A stretch of DNA of 64,000 nt from Hyphodiscus hymeniophilus (lineage: Eukaryota > Ascomycota > Leotiomycetes > Helotiales > Hyphodiscaceae), in NCBI GenBank assembly GCA_016508695.1, contig VNKQ01000005.1, forward strand, positions 1,550,001-1,614,000, in the 5' to 3' direction. Positions 20,252 to 31,800 of this stretch are shown piece after piece. How positions within the stretch are numbered: the first letter of the stretch is position 1; the number at the start of each line of letters is the position of its first letter. The notes under the pieces were generated by a model. The model was given only the letters and a program-made list of their open reading frames with translations. It searched no databases and was not told where the DNA came from. Position numbers and translations under genes: made by a program.

Positions 20252-21358
20252 CTATTGGGCGGGAGCAGCTGGTAGATCCTTATAGCTTGAATCCGCCCTG
20301 GACGGCGATGATTTGTCTTCCACCTTCGATATCGGAGGAGGAACTTCGGAGGCAGGTGCAGTAGGCAGAGTCTTGTCTACGACTCCAGACTTCGAGATAG
20401 GAGCTGGTTTGTCTTGTCCATTCCTCTGATCCGAGATCCACGACATGAACATTTCTACGTCTTTGGCTACAGCGCCAGGAACAGCCAGGTTTTGCATCCA
20501 TTGAGGTAGAACTCCTCCCGCGTTCGAAGCAGTAGCCATAATCCACTCCACGTCGCCATTGCTTGGTAGGATGCGGACTCTCTCTATTGCCGCATACGCA
20601 GCCACAACCAAGCTCTTATCCCTTGCGAACTCAGCGTATGGTGACTTCTCAAAGTCAGTGAGTGGTATGGATACCACGACGAACTCTTCTGTTCCGGCGA
20701 GATCGGCGGCAATTTGTACTACGGGGAATGTCCGGTTCTTGAGAGGTTTCGGGTCGATTTTGTGTTTCATCTCTTCGATAGCCACAGTAATGTTGTTCCA
20801 GCGTCCACCATGGACCTCTAACTCAATTCCACTGGTATCCCACTTCATGGCTTCCCTAGCTCCTATGACAGTCGGTGTGAACGCATCTTCCGACTCGGCG
20901 TGATGTTGTTTAAAACACCTCGTGAATTCCTCCCAACTCGCTGTCCCTTTCTCTGCCTTATTCCTATGACAACTCCTCCTGCAGAACCAAGTCTCATCTT
21001 TCCTGTCCGCACTGAATTTGTTCATTCCCTCCACTCTGTCTAGATCCTTCCCTGCGACCGTTCGTTCGCAGAGATGCACTGGAGCTTCTGAGGATGCGTA
21101 TTTTTTCGGCGAACCTTTTATCTTCCATGTCGATTGACTCCCAGACTTCGGCGCAACATCGTCGATGAATGGGATTGATTCGGTGAGAACATTCGTGATG
21201 AAAGTCTTGAGGTTGGGAGCTGCGGCTGAGCCAGAGCCATCACTGAACTTCTCGGTCGAGGGGACAGGGTTCGCTGGCTTGACGCCTTTTCCACCGGGAG
21301 GAAGCTGCGAAATCGAGATGCCTTCCAATCGCACCCAACTGCCTAATTGTTGCGACAT
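20252..21358 (-). CDS. DUF3074 (START-like) protein
   Basis: A single exon of 368 residues. The DUF3074 core spans about residues 70-300. Its hallmark blocks are ETWFCRRSCHRN, FTRCFKQHHAESE, and near the end GDVEWIMATASNAGGVLPQ followed by WMQNLAVPGAVAKDVEMFM. DUF3074 proteins of fungi have a START/Bet v1-like fold, so lipid or hydrophobic-ligand binding is inferred; no reaction is known. The C-terminal about 70 residues are low-complexity, rich in Pro, Ser and Lys. No signal peptide or membrane helix is seen. Its 3' end faces the 3' end of ADE8, 45 bp away. Confidence 0.88.
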   Translation of the reverse strand: MSQQLGSWVRLEGISISQLPPGGKGVKPANPVPSTEKFSDGSGSAAAPNLKTFITNVLTESIPFIDDVAPKSGSQSTWKIKGSPKKYASSEAPVHLCERTVAGKDLDRVEGMNKFSADRKDETWFCRRSCHRNKAEKGTASWEEFTRCFKQHHAESEDAFTPTVIGAREAMKWDTSGIELEVHGGRWNNITVAIEEMKHKIDPKPLKNRTFPVVQIAADLAGTEEFVVVSIPLTDFEKSPYAEFARDKSLVVAAYAAIERVRILPSNGDVEWIMATASNAGGVLPQWMQNLAVPGAVAKDVEMFMSWISDQRNGQDKPAPISKSGVVDKTLPTAPASEVPPPISKVEDKSSPSRADSSYKDLPAAPAQ

Positions 21359-21623
21359 TGTTCCTCAGTACAATAGGGAATGTGTATTGGACAAGTCTAC
21401 AGTAAGTTGGGTAGGACGGAGAGATTGAGTTCGCATGTTATACAGAGTACGTCGCACTCAAACCTCTAACGATTTGAATTGTCTGATCGCCAGGGTCTGA
21501 GCCCCGCAGCGTCATCTCACAGCCCCTCCACGCTTCACATCGAAGAGCTTCATCAAACATTAGCAGCGACAACAACAACAACACCTTAACTGTCAATTTC
21601 CAACACATAAAACTGAATCAAAC

Positions 21624-22341
21624 ATGGCATCACTGAAAGGTCCCGGAGAAGCTCAACAACACGATGGCTCCGCCCTACGTATCGGCATCGTCCACGCACG
21701 CTGGAACACATGTTCTCCTGCCCCTTCCCAGTCACAAACGGACACTGACAGAGCCCAGCAATAATCGAGCCCCTCGTCGCCGGTACGAAAGCCAAGCTCC
21801 TTGGCTCGGGCGTCAAAGAATCAAACATCGTCGTGCAATCAGTCCCCGGCGCCTGGGAGTTGCCCATAGCGTGCCAGAAGTGCGCACACCCCATCCACCT
21901 CGCAGCAGAGGAGCAGAGACTAACAAGGCCAGACTCTTCTCCGCCTCCCAAATCCAATCCACAACCTCCTCCTCCCTGGGTGCCGGCGACCTACTCGGTT
22001 CCTCCACCACCGACCTCACGGCCTTGAAACTCGACAGCACGGGCTCTTCCGCTGCGTCCTCGGGACCCTTCGATGCTATCATCGCCATCGGCGTGCTGAT
22101 CAAGGGCGAGACGATGCACTTCGAGTACATCGCGGACGCTGTCTCACAGGGCTTGATGCGTGTACAGCTTGATACTGGGGTCCCGTTGATATTTGGCCTG
22201 TTGACAGTGCTGAATGAGGAGCAGGCCAAGGCGAGAGCGGGTGTCAGTAGTGGGAGTCACAATCATGGGGAGGATTGGGGACTGGCTGCTGTAGAGTTGG
22301 GGGTCAAGAGGAAGGAGTGGGCTGCTGGCAAGATTTCGTGA
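21624..22341 (+). CDS. RIB4: 6,7-dimethyl-8-ribityllumazine synthase
   Basis: Exons 21624-21711, 21759-21879 and 21933-22341 give 205 residues. Conserved blocks are LRIGIVHARWN, SVPGAWELPIACQ, DAIIAIGVLIKGETMHFEYI (with the active-site His), GLMRVQLDTGVPLIFGLLT and VLNEEQAKARAG. The enzyme condenses 5-amino-6-ribitylamino-uracil with dihydroxybutanone phosphate, the penultimate step of riboflavin synthesis. A Ser/Thr-rich insert of about 40 residues precedes the DAIIAIG strand, common in ascomycetes. The first intron has an unusual donor (GTTCTC) but restores the frame exactly. The second carries a GACTAAC branch site. Confidence 0.93.
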
Positions 22342-22543
22342 TGTATGCAGAAATAGATCTCAAAGAAGCATCGAATGCTGGAATACTTGAGGTCACAATG
22401 AGGCAACTGGAGTAGATTTAAAAGGGTGGGCATTTGGATTACATTATTATATGACCATGACACTTTTGTTGGCCATTCATTCTCCAAGATCTAAACGCCA
22501 TCTCCAATGCCTATATGAACATGTTCCCAGGTCTATGCAGTAC

Positions 22544-25352
22544 TTAAAGCTGGCTAAATCCCAATAGATCTTTAAAGCCGTTGGTTTCCTTTTTCGTCCT
22601 CCACGTCGACTTCTTCTTCTCCCGTTTCTTGGACATTTCTTCCCACCCCTCTTCGTCGTCCTCATCAGATATGTTTCCTGATTTCTTCACTGGTTTGATG
22701 GTTGCTGAGCCGTTCTTGTTCTCCCAGCCCTGAATCGCACCCGACATGGTAGATGTTCTCGACTGGTTTTCCTGAGGGACGGCATGCGATACGGGTCTGT
22801 ATCGACCAGGTAGACCAACATTGCTGCGTTCTGATGGGGCAATGGAAGGGGCATACCCTGCTCCCGACATACGAATCGAAGGAGCGTACATGGACCCTTG
22901 AGGTAGCCAAGGTGCTGAGTTGGGATCCATCATTGTCATTGCCCGTTGATGTGAACTCGATGGTCGAAGGGAGGGGTTGCCAGGTGAGGGCATTTGACCT
23001 ATGGATTGTTGAGGTATGTGTCCATTCTGCGGTGGGGGTCCTTGGCCAGAAGTCATCATCTGCATGAATTGCATCTGCATCTGCATGAACTGCTGCATTT
23101 GCTGAGACATTTGAATCTGGGCCTGATCCCCTGGAGTCATCATCAGTGGATTCATGCCCATTGGCCCCATCGGTCCCATCCCATTCATCATAGCCGCATT
23201 CGGCGGTATGCCCATGCCATTGAAGCCGTTTGAGGGAGATGGCACTGGTCCATATTCGCCTTGGGGGTTCGGACTCCCTCTCCGCATAGCTCGCGATCTC
23301 TCCTCCGTCGCTATGACTCCGACAAGACCACCTGGAGGAAGACCCCGAGTTGGAGACCCACTAACGGAACCTGCTCCTCCACCAAAAGCCAAAGACTCTC
23401 GATGCGCTGGGTTCACAATTCCAGCACCGAAATATGGATCTTGCGGTAGATGTCGTGCAAAGACCGGTAGTCTGCCATCTGACCCAGCACCAATAGCTTG
23501 AGCTCGAAGGTTGGGGTTGGATCCTGCGCTGCGCATCGGCGGTTTGTTCTTATTCGGAAACCCGTGAGCTTGCAAAATCGCTAGGGGAACTTCTTCGTCT
23601 TCTTCCTCGCCTTCTTCAGCCTTCCCCAGGTTCGCAAGATCAGGGGTGCTTTGTGTTGCATATACGGCTGGTCTCGGAGGTCCAGTCGCAGCAGCTTCTC
23701 CTGTTACTTTCATCATTTGTTGCCTATAGACCGCCATATGAGCTTCCTGTTTCCGGCGTTGTTTGGCCAGCTGCTTGGCTTTCTCTGCGTCATCCATTTC
23801 GTCCTCATAATGCTCTTCATCTTCATCGTCCTCTTCATCCGCGGGCTTTCCTCCGAGGTTTCTCAACCTTTCCTGATCCTGCTTGTACCTCTCAAATTGA
23901 GCTGGGGTCATAATTTTGTTCCGAGGTGTAAATTGTGTTGGTGGTGAAACCGGTTGTTCCTGAAATCGCTCAGCAAGATTGGCAGCCGTTACAATGTGAT
24001 CATCTAGAACAAGTTCATCATATGACTCAGGATTAGGTAGTGGTTTCCTCGCTCTGGGAGTCGCATTGGTAGACGCCATACCCCCACTCGACATTGTCGA
24101 ATCGTCGACGTCGTATGGTTTATCGGAGGGGAGGGCCCAGCTATCGCGTACTTGAGGGCTATAGGATGGCTCATTCAGCTTTTGACTAGCATTGAAGGAT
24201 TCTCGCAGAAGCCGCGCATCTTCATCGTAGTCAACAGTAGATTGACGTTGGACGCTACCTCTCGAACCGGTGTCTGCAACAGGTTCGAGTCGTTGTTGTC
24301 TTGTCGATGTTGGGCTGGTGTGACGGGGCACCGGGGGTGGCGGAGCTTCATTCCGGGGAGCAAAAGGCGGAGGGCTGGAATTCGATATCAATGCCTCTTG
24401 GGAATGCTGACTACTCCATGAGTATGGCGAAGGCTCAACATCCTTGTTCTTGTCAATATTCAGCCGTGAAGGTTGATTGTAATGGTTGGAGGAATACGAT
24501 CTTGAAGCTGGTCCAGTTGGCAGTATTTCCTATTCGCATGTCAGCCTGAAGCTTCGTGTCTCGATCGAATTTGCTCACTGGGCTTTGAGACATTGCTCTG
24601 TGCTCCTGCTGCAACAAAACGGCACTTTTGCGCTTGTCAAAACCTGAAAACATGTCCCCAAAATCACCTCCTAAGCTCAACCCTAAGTCTTCTTCGTCGA
24701 GTTTTGGGGCCGTGGCAGTACTAGCCGTAATGGGGCGGGATCTTCCAGCAGAAGGATCTGGCTCCATTTGTGGAAGACCTGGTAATTCTTTGATTGGAGG
24801 AGGTGTCGAAGATTTCATAGTATTCCGCCCCCAGGAGAGAGACCGACCTGCAGACTTTAAAGAGAAGGTCGTCGCAGATTTTGGAATAGGAGGAACAGGG
24901 ATATCGTTAAACGATTTGTCATTTGGGGATCGATGTTCTTCTCGCCCTTGAATGTCTGTTGATGATGGGGCAGTAGATGCCGCACTCAATCGGGATGAAT
25001 TATCTGTAGTCGATGCAGTATTGGTGTTAGAAGCACCACTGCCACTTTGTAGAGTCAGCTTCTGGGTGGTTCAGAATAGATCACAACGGTATCTCGAACA
25101 CTCTCTCGCAAAGTCCACTTACCGATTACTAGATAGATGTTCAAACATGTTGTCCTCTACTTTCGAGGATGTCTTAGGTCTCCCTACTGGCATGGTTTTG
25201 GAAAGCTTGATTCCCCCATCAAACGATTTGCTTCCTCCATCAGGCCTCTCAAACACTTTGAAAGAGTGTTCCACTACCGGTGCTTCCTGAACATCTTCAA
25301 AAACATTTGCGGTCGATTTCCGCCTTCCGAAGCTTTTTGGGAATTTAGGCAT
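22544..25352 (-). CDS. large disordered fungal protein (893 aa), function unknown
   Basis: Exons 25123-25352, 24579-25044 and 22544-24529 join in frame. The N-terminus is basic (MPKFPKSFGRRKSTANVF). There are many Ser/Pro patches (for example PPPIKELPGLPQ), an acidic-then-basic helix around ADEEDDEDEEHYEDEMDDAE followed by KAKQLAKQRRKQEAHMAVYR, a Met/Gln-rich tract (MSQQMQQFMQMQMQFMQMM), and a C-terminal acidic block then basic SKKREKKKSTWRTKK. Only the helical middle and the C-terminus look conserved in style. I do not recognise a named family. A scaffold or RNA-associated condensate role would be speculation. The first intron (78 bp) uses acceptor ACAAAG with branch GCTGAC. Confidence 0.8.
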
Positions 25353-27424
25353 GTGGTTCGTACTCTTCTGAAAGATGGTTTTGTATCTTTCCTGTGCTCA
25401 GGCGACGTATACAGCGAGGTATTGGGAAACGAGTGCGAACTGGCCCTCCAATAGGTGAAAAAGGGTCGAGATATCCACGACCGACGAGTCGACAGAGGTT
25501 TTCGTAACGATGGTAGAAAATGCCGCTGTTCGCGGACTAGAAATGATAACGAAGGGACGGTCTATGGCAGAACGCGGATAGAAGTTAGCAAGGTGCAGCA
25601 CTTATGCAGGTATCCGATTCCTGGGTCGAGAGGGGTCCTCAGGGTCGAGGATGACCGCTTTCTTTGCTGCCTTACACAACGGAAAAGTCTCTTGTCGGGC
25701 AAGATGTTTACAGCCAAGTGTCAACGAATAGTTGGAGTTTTTGATGGATTGTCGTGAAACGGCAGAGCATGAGAGAGTCAGAGTATGCTTATCCTCATCT
25801 ATCTTTCCAGGCCTTTGCAAATCTCTACCGTCGAGTCGTGACTTGTGACGATCGCGCGAAGGCTGTTGAACTGACGTGAATGTTGATTCGCGATACGATG
25901 TTTTATAAATAGATCCAGTCCGAGGGTCCAGACAATCGAGAGGGAGACAAACAGGTAGATCGGAAGAACTCACCAGACGGACCACGGGTATCCAAGAGAT
26001 TGACAACTTATGTGAGTAAACATAGGAATATTTGATGGTAAACCACGTTACTGTTCGAAAGGAGAGTGAACGAGAGAGATTGAAGCTCGTGTTGGATTTT
26101 CAGGCTAGGTTCGTCCTTGAACTTAATCGAGAATAGTGGGTCGGGTCTAAACTTGATTGAGCGCTATGGGGCATTGGGGATTGATTGACATTTCGTGCCA
26201 CCAACACCGACTGTTTACGACGACAACATCTCGGATTCCTGGATTTACACCTTTCAGCAAGATGTTGAGATCTCAGAACGACCCCGCGAGTCCTAGCCGT
26301 TCGAGATCTCCTATCTTATGATAAATATATTATCTACGAGTTTCTCTTAACAAATTCCCAGATTTTCAAATATCTCATATCTGTAGGCTTCTCTTCGTCC
26401 AAGACCAACATTCTGGTCCAACCCCAATTCATACTCATTCTCGATCCGAAAACAGAAGAGCTCTCTGCTTGCGCCTATCCATCATGGATGCCAACGGTGC
26501 CACTCTGTTCACATTCCAGCCTGTCTACGACGACAACAACTTCAGATCCAAAAAAACGAAGCTCTTGCTGTACCTTGGCCCTTGACAGGACAGTCTATTG
26601 AAATTTATCGACCAGGCTCAGCATTGTCAGCAACAATCTATCGAAATCACATAGGTAGTGCGGAAAACGTCTTCGAAAAAGGAACATGCCCATGACGCCT
26701 TTCCGAAGTTTCCACCGACTTTCGCACCCCTGACTCCATATTCCATAACTTAGGCTTAGATCGTTTCCCCTGAGTGCCGACTGCTCATGTTAGTTGCGCC
26801 ACCGTACCCCTTACCAAGTTACCAGCGCATAAAAGCGATTTATATTCAAGGTGATCCATCACGACGAATTGGGTGAAAACAACAAGCTCTGAAGTTCTGA
26901 TATCCTCGATCTTTGCTTCAGCTTTCTCTTCTCCCAACTCCTGTTTCACGAGACATCATGATGCATTTCCAGAGATCCTCGGCTTACTGTATGTACATCA
27001 AAGAAGCTAACTTATTTGAGTGGGCATTCCATCCCCACATAATGTCATAAGCATGGCGGGAGCTAGCTGACGGATCGCCTCTCGAAATAAAATTGCAATC
27101 CACAGCATGCGCTCTCCACCTCTTGCGATTCGTTGCCCGACGCCATTTCCTTGGTATGAAAGCTGAAAGCGGGCTCGGATCTTATGGAGAGCGACCGATC
27201 TGTGGCTGTTTTTGTGCCGCTTCCGTAGCATTTATGCCGAGGACTCGGCCGGAGACGAGACAGCGCTTTATGCACGCAAGTCTTAGTCTGGGAGTCGGAT
27301 GTTGTACGATACTATGAACGCAGGTGAAGAAGCAATGGTTGGTTCGAGGATACCTTACTCGTGCAGCATCGCTACAACACCTGGTTCAATCGTATTTATA
27401 CAACTTTCCAAGACCTCCGCACCG
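25353..27424. other. gene-poor 2 kb with one small frameshifted ORF candidate
   Basis: No recognised gene. The right half has simple TATA/ATAT and CT-rich tracts. A short 18-bp sequence (CTGTYTACGACGACAACA) occurs at 26211-26228 and again at 26521-26538. See the separate entry for 26484-26695. Confidence 0.4.
26484..26695 (+). pseudogene. possible small protein gene broken at an A7 run
   Basis: From ATG 26484 the frame reads MDANGATLFTFQPVYDDNNF and reaches a stop at 26583-26585. After the A7 run (26550-26556) the next frame continues with protein-like sequence (ALAVPWPLTGQSIEIYRPGS, then ALSATIYRNHIGSAENVFEK) to TGA 26695. One extra A would join them. I do not recognise the product. It may be chance, an unrecognised intron, a real frameshift or an assembly error. 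Confidence 0.25.
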
Positions 27425-29317
27425 CTATTTCCCCTGTTGCTGCATATGAGTAGGCAAGTTCCAACCCGCATAGTCCTGATGTACAAACGCCCGATCCACA
27501 AAAGGCACCGATTCCAAAACGTATTGCAAAGACTCTCCCAGATCATGGCTATCCCTGAGGTTGGTATGTTCGTCAAGAACGATGTCAACCTCTACGTTCA
27601 GTTTGTCCCCAGCATGATAGGCTTGAAGTCCTTGGATCTGCTTAATGGTCTTTGCAAACCGCATGGTGAGGTACAAGAGGATATTACGCTCATCAGCAGT
27701 AGCAGCAGCTCCCGTAAGGTTCTTGATGTGTCCTGCTGAGGTGCCAGCCCAGTTGAAGATAACATAACATGAAAGGAGGAGACCGCCAACTCCATCTAGC
27801 CACCATAATTTGGCGTAGAACCCAACTTTGCCATCATTAGCAATTAAGTGGACGGCAGGAGAAGGAGAGCTCACCGAGAGGGAATATTATACTGAAGACG
27901 TTGAAAATAACGTCCGTCATTGCGTCCTGTGCCAGGGCTTGTACGCTCGAGTTTTTGATAAGGCGACACCAGAGCCAACATGCGGCTTTGATGAGGACTG
28001 TAGTTGACATGATAATAATTGCTGGGAGACCAAGTTCAATGATTGAGTGGTTCCCTGAGTTGAGGCGCGAGAAACACTCCTGTGCTTGAAGTTAGTAACA
28101 TCTCTCTGCGGATCATGGAAAGTACCTCTCGACCTGAAGCGTCTAGAGGCTGAAGCCAGAAAGGAGCAAACTTGCCAATGCAACTTGAAAGAATGAAGTG
28201 ACCATAATCACCGAAAAGACCAACACACCAATTGGCTCTAGTCGCCTCCTTCCAACAGGATATTGGTAAGTGTCAGATCTTTCGATCATCTTCGCAGTTG
28301 TCCACACGATAGCGGTTGACAAAAAGTCCAAAGCTGCATCAACCAGACTTGCCAACACAGACAGGGAGCTGGTAAGAACGATAACAACCATTTTCCCCAT
28401 GAGGAGAATAGTGTTCGCAGCCAAATTGATGTAGATTGCAATCTTCACAATCCTATCACCACTTTCCACGCTGTCATCTTCCATTCCGGGAATCTCAGGC
28501 TTTGGGCCATCATGTTCCTCCTCATCCTCGGAATCTAGCAAAGGCGAGGTCTCGTCGTTGACCTTATATAGTTCCCGTGGTGTTCGTTTGAGCTTCTTGG
28601 TGAGAGTTCCCGAGCCGTCGATGGTCGTCGAAGGCTCGTTGCGCTCAACTGGTGGTGTGCCTGCTTCCTCTGATATAGGAGGAAGGTCGATGGGTCCAGA
28701 TGCGTTGCCCGAAGGCGTATTGTTGTACTCATTCAACAAGTCGTGCGGAAGAGACGAGTCCAACAGACGATCAATGTAAATATATTGTTGCACAAGAGAA
28801 TTGGTCCTCTCATAGTATTCTCTTCTGTATAACAGACCCACAGTCAGCAATAGTACTGCAGAGCAATGCCGTGTAAGGACGCTTGCATGGGTTTCTTCAT
28901 CGCCTTAAGCTCGTCCTCTGTTTTCCAGTATCTTTCCCAGCGGTACCTAGGATTGCTGTTCCCAATCAACCGCTGGCTTCGCATTTGAGGTCCCAGCAGC
29001 ACAGCGCTCAATCTCCTCTCATCACTGCGTCTGAAATCCTCTTCTGTATCCTTCGACAACCTCCGACTTAGGCTGTGAGAGATTGGGCTCTCCTCCAGAT
29101 CTAGCTCTGGCGCATCTTTGCTGCCCCGAAGAGAAGATGGCCGACGAGTTAGGTTGTGCATAGATGTAGTTGATCGCGACGTGATGAGGCTCGAGAGTGT
29201 TCCATGACCATGCGTAGCCATTGGGCTGGCATCTTCGTTCAAGGGCAGAAATCCTCGAAGCCTGGCAATGCGACCGTACGTAGGTGGGGAGCTCGAAGAG
29301 TCATCGACAGATGCCAT
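27425..29317 (-). CDS. cation diffusion facilitator (CDF) metal transporter
   Basis: Four exons (28887-29317, 28176-28824, 27875-28079, 27425-27825) give 561 residues. A long Ser/Arg-rich cytosolic N-terminus leads to KKPIREYYERTNSLVQQY and DRLLDSSLP, typical of fungal CDFs of the plant-MTP type. Membrane helices follow: IAIYINLAANTILLMGKMVV, then SLVDAALDFLSTAIVW with the metal-site Asp residues, then PIGVLVFSVIMVTSFFQVAL, IIELGLPAIIIMSTTVLIK, VQALAQDAMTDVIFNVFSII and VGGLLLSCYVIFNW. The cytosolic domain ends HDLGESLQYVLESVPFVDRA. CDFs export Zn, Mn or Fe from the cytosol into vacuole, ER or outside; the metal is not clear. Two of its introns need GC donors (28175 and, less surely, 28886). 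Confidence 0.9.
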
Positions 29318-29777
29318 CGCGACATCAATTGGGGAGATTGATAGCTGCGTGGAGGCACCTGTCGAGGAGGTTGAAGAATAGGTCTATTTATTGCCAAGCG
29401 CATATGCGTGTTTGACGTATGGGAGCTCCAAGCTCAAGCCAATATGATCCCTGTCGCAGTGTCGCCAAGAAGTGTACAGTACTCGACCAACCAGAAATTT
29501 GCGTCTTTTTTCAAATATAAACATGCTGAACATTACTCATGATAATGGCTAGACTATGAAGCTACGACGCTCTCATCTGATACATATCCGGCAGAAATAC
29601 CGCGGAAAAGTCTTATGGTTTCTGTAACGTACTCTCACTAATTGATGAATCAGTTCCTTGCGGTACATTTTACCTGCCCTGTCAACGCTTGATACCTCCC
29701 AACTCCGGGTATCTTGTGATATAATATCTTGAAACCCTGAAAACGCCTCTCAAAAAGTCTGCTCCAATACACAGCAC
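29318..29777. other. intergenic / CDF promoter
   Basis: About 460 bp, no gene seen. Confidence 0.35.
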
Positions 29778-31270
29778 TCAACGTACATGAACCTCGATGT
29801 TGTCCAGGTCGTCCAAATCAACATCTTCGACCATCGAATTCGGGTCGAGCTTATCGCCATCAAAATACAACGTGATCTGTTGCTCTTCGGGTAGATCCTT
29901 GCTTTGTCGAAAAGCTGATACCATTTTACTGAAAGTTGTCGTAGGTTTGACGAAAATCTTCATAGGCTGCTGGTCTTTTGCTTTCAAGAAGAGTCTCAAC
30001 TTTTTCTCGACAGGTTGCTCAGCCATCTCTGCCTCATCCTCATTACTGGCATCCTTTTCAGCCTTTGATCTGCGTTGGCTCGAATCGTAAAGGTCTTGGG
30101 TCCAAGCCTCGAAATGTATTTTTCCTTCTGCGAAGCCTTCGCCAGCTGATCGGATATGTCCACTGCCGTCGATCTTTAGTCCAAGACTCTTGCAAGTGGT
30201 CAAATCGAATAACCTGATGCCTTTCCAAGTAAAGAATATGTTGTCCTGAATAGAACTCTGGAGGGGCTGCCCAGAAAAGTTCTGCTTGTCGCACCAAGCC
30301 AACTTAACCTTGTGAATAGTCTGTGATAGCTTCCTTTGGACCCTCAATGGAATGGTATTCTCGATCACCGACGATACAAAAATCTCGACAATAGGGTCTT
30401 CCGCAATAAGAGGCCGTTCCTCAAAGATGTCATCATCGATATCAACTGAAGTTTTAGACCCGAATGAATCATGATTCTTATTGTTGAATGACCGTCCTGC
30501 CTTGAGCCGTTCAAGTTCTCTCTGCTTCGCCCGTTCCCTCGCCTGCCTTGCCAGTTCTGGAAATTCTTCGTCAGAAATATTGGCTTCATCCTCAATAAGA
30601 GGAACCGGTCGCGAATCAATTGCAATCATGTCGTCGTCATCATCATCCAAAGCGAATGCTTTATTTCCACCATACATGTTTCCTGGGCCAGCCTCGTTAT
30701 CACTATCGCTCAAAGATATATAGACCGTGGCAGGCCTCTGCTTCTTTGATGACTCTTGGCTTTTGGCATGAAGATCCCTGCTATAACGCTCTGTGAGGGA
30801 GACAGCGGGGGTTTCCGGTTTCTGTCGAAAGCTAGAATTCGACTTTCGGCTGCCCGGCGTTGACAATGGTGACTCTCTTAAAGCAATGTAAGAATGCAGT
30901 CAAAATAGGGAATATACCTGACTGACCTGCGTGCCCGAGATGCTTCATCCGGGTCCTCGTGATTCAGTGAGCCTTCAGAGGAGTGACGATCATCTTCGTT
31001 TTGCGACACCCGCCGTCTCTTGCTGTCGGGTGTACTTGATGTCCTTCTTTCGGCGCTGAGAGTGGACCTCTTCCGTTCTAGCTTTGTCGCCTTCTTCTGA
31101 CGCTTCCTTTCCTCCTCTGCGAGCCTGCTTGGCCATAACTCATCGGCTCTGCTAAAGAATTCAATGCCTTCCTTCTGTGCGGCCGGTTTGGCCCATATCG
31201 ACTTGCTGAATAGCGACTTCTTTCCCGAGGGCACAGCAGCTCCAAGGCCAGATTCGAGAGCTTCCGCCAT
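29778..31270 (-). CDS. RAD60: Rad60/Esc2-like protein with SUMO-like domains
   Basis: Exons 30927-31270 and 29778-30876 give 480 residues. The N-terminal half is charged and disordered, with a putative nuclear signal (SKRRRVSQ), an acidic SUMO-interaction-like stretch VYISLSDSDNEAG and DDDDDDMIAID. Two ubiquitin-like folds follow. The first runs about 280-370 (PIVEIFVSSVIENTIPLRVQ to a GKIHFEAW strand). The second, the Rad60-SLD, is C-terminal (KKLRLFLKAKDQQPMKIFVK, then QITLYFDGDKLDP, then DDLDNIEVHVR). Family members (Rad60, Esc2, NIP45) mimic SUMO and work with Smc5/6 in DNA repair and replication-fork stability. It is divergent from LSM6, with 177 bp between starts. Confidence 0.85.
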
Positions 31271-31447
31271 GCTTGGAAGCAGGACGATTAGCAAACTTGC
31301 GACGTGCGGGGGTGGTGGAAGGCAAGGTATGAATTCGAGGAGACGCGCCGTGAATGATCTCCACTTAGCGAGATCCGGCCCGCAACCAGCCCGTGAAACT
31401 TTCAGCTTCCCAACTGCGAACACCACTTCCCTGGAACGTCAAGCAAT
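31271..31447. promoter_or_regulatory. shared divergent promoter RAD60 / LSM6
   Basis: 177 bp between the two start codons. It must serve both genes. Confidence 0.5.
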
Positions 31448-31800
31448 ATGGAGAACGGTACGGCAACACAAGGTGAGGGAAGAGACCCATCTGGTTTCCT
31501 CAGTGAGATTATTGGAAGTGCAGTCACCGTAAAGCTGAACTCGGGCGTGGTTTACAAGGGTTTGTCTCCAACTCCTTGGGTGAAGAAGGTCATACATGCT
31601 GATACTTTTACAGGGGAGCTGCAATCTGTTGACGGCTACATGAATATTGCACTGGAGAAGACGGAGGAGCATGTCGATGGAGTGAAGAAAAGAAGCTATG
31701 GAGATGCTTTTGTGCGGGGAAACAATGGCGAGTATCTCGAGATCTGCTGGGCAAGGGCTCTGTTAATCTTTCCGCAGTCATGTACATCTCCGCAGATTGA
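31448..31800 (+). CDS. LSM6: U6 snRNA-associated Sm-like protein LSm6
   Basis: Exons 31448-31559, 31614-31727 and 31778-31800 give 82 residues. Sm motif 1 is FLSEIIGSAVTVKLNSGVVY, then G-ELQSVDGYMNIALEKTEEH. Sm motif 2 GDAFVRGNN is completed by the last exon, VMYISAD, giving the universally conserved LSm6 end. LSm6 belongs to the LSm1-7 (mRNA decay) and LSm2-8 (U6 snRNP) rings. Intron 1 is 54 bp, GT-AG. Intron 2 (31728-31777, 50 bp) must begin GCGAGT and end CCGCAG to restore VMYISAD; no GT donor gives this end, so it is a GC-AG intron. Confidence 0.95.

Noticed and set aside
22753..24421. Long plus-strand open frames opposite the large disordered protein
   Set aside because: They lie antisense to a well-supported three-exon gene and reflect its biased codon composition; no family pattern.
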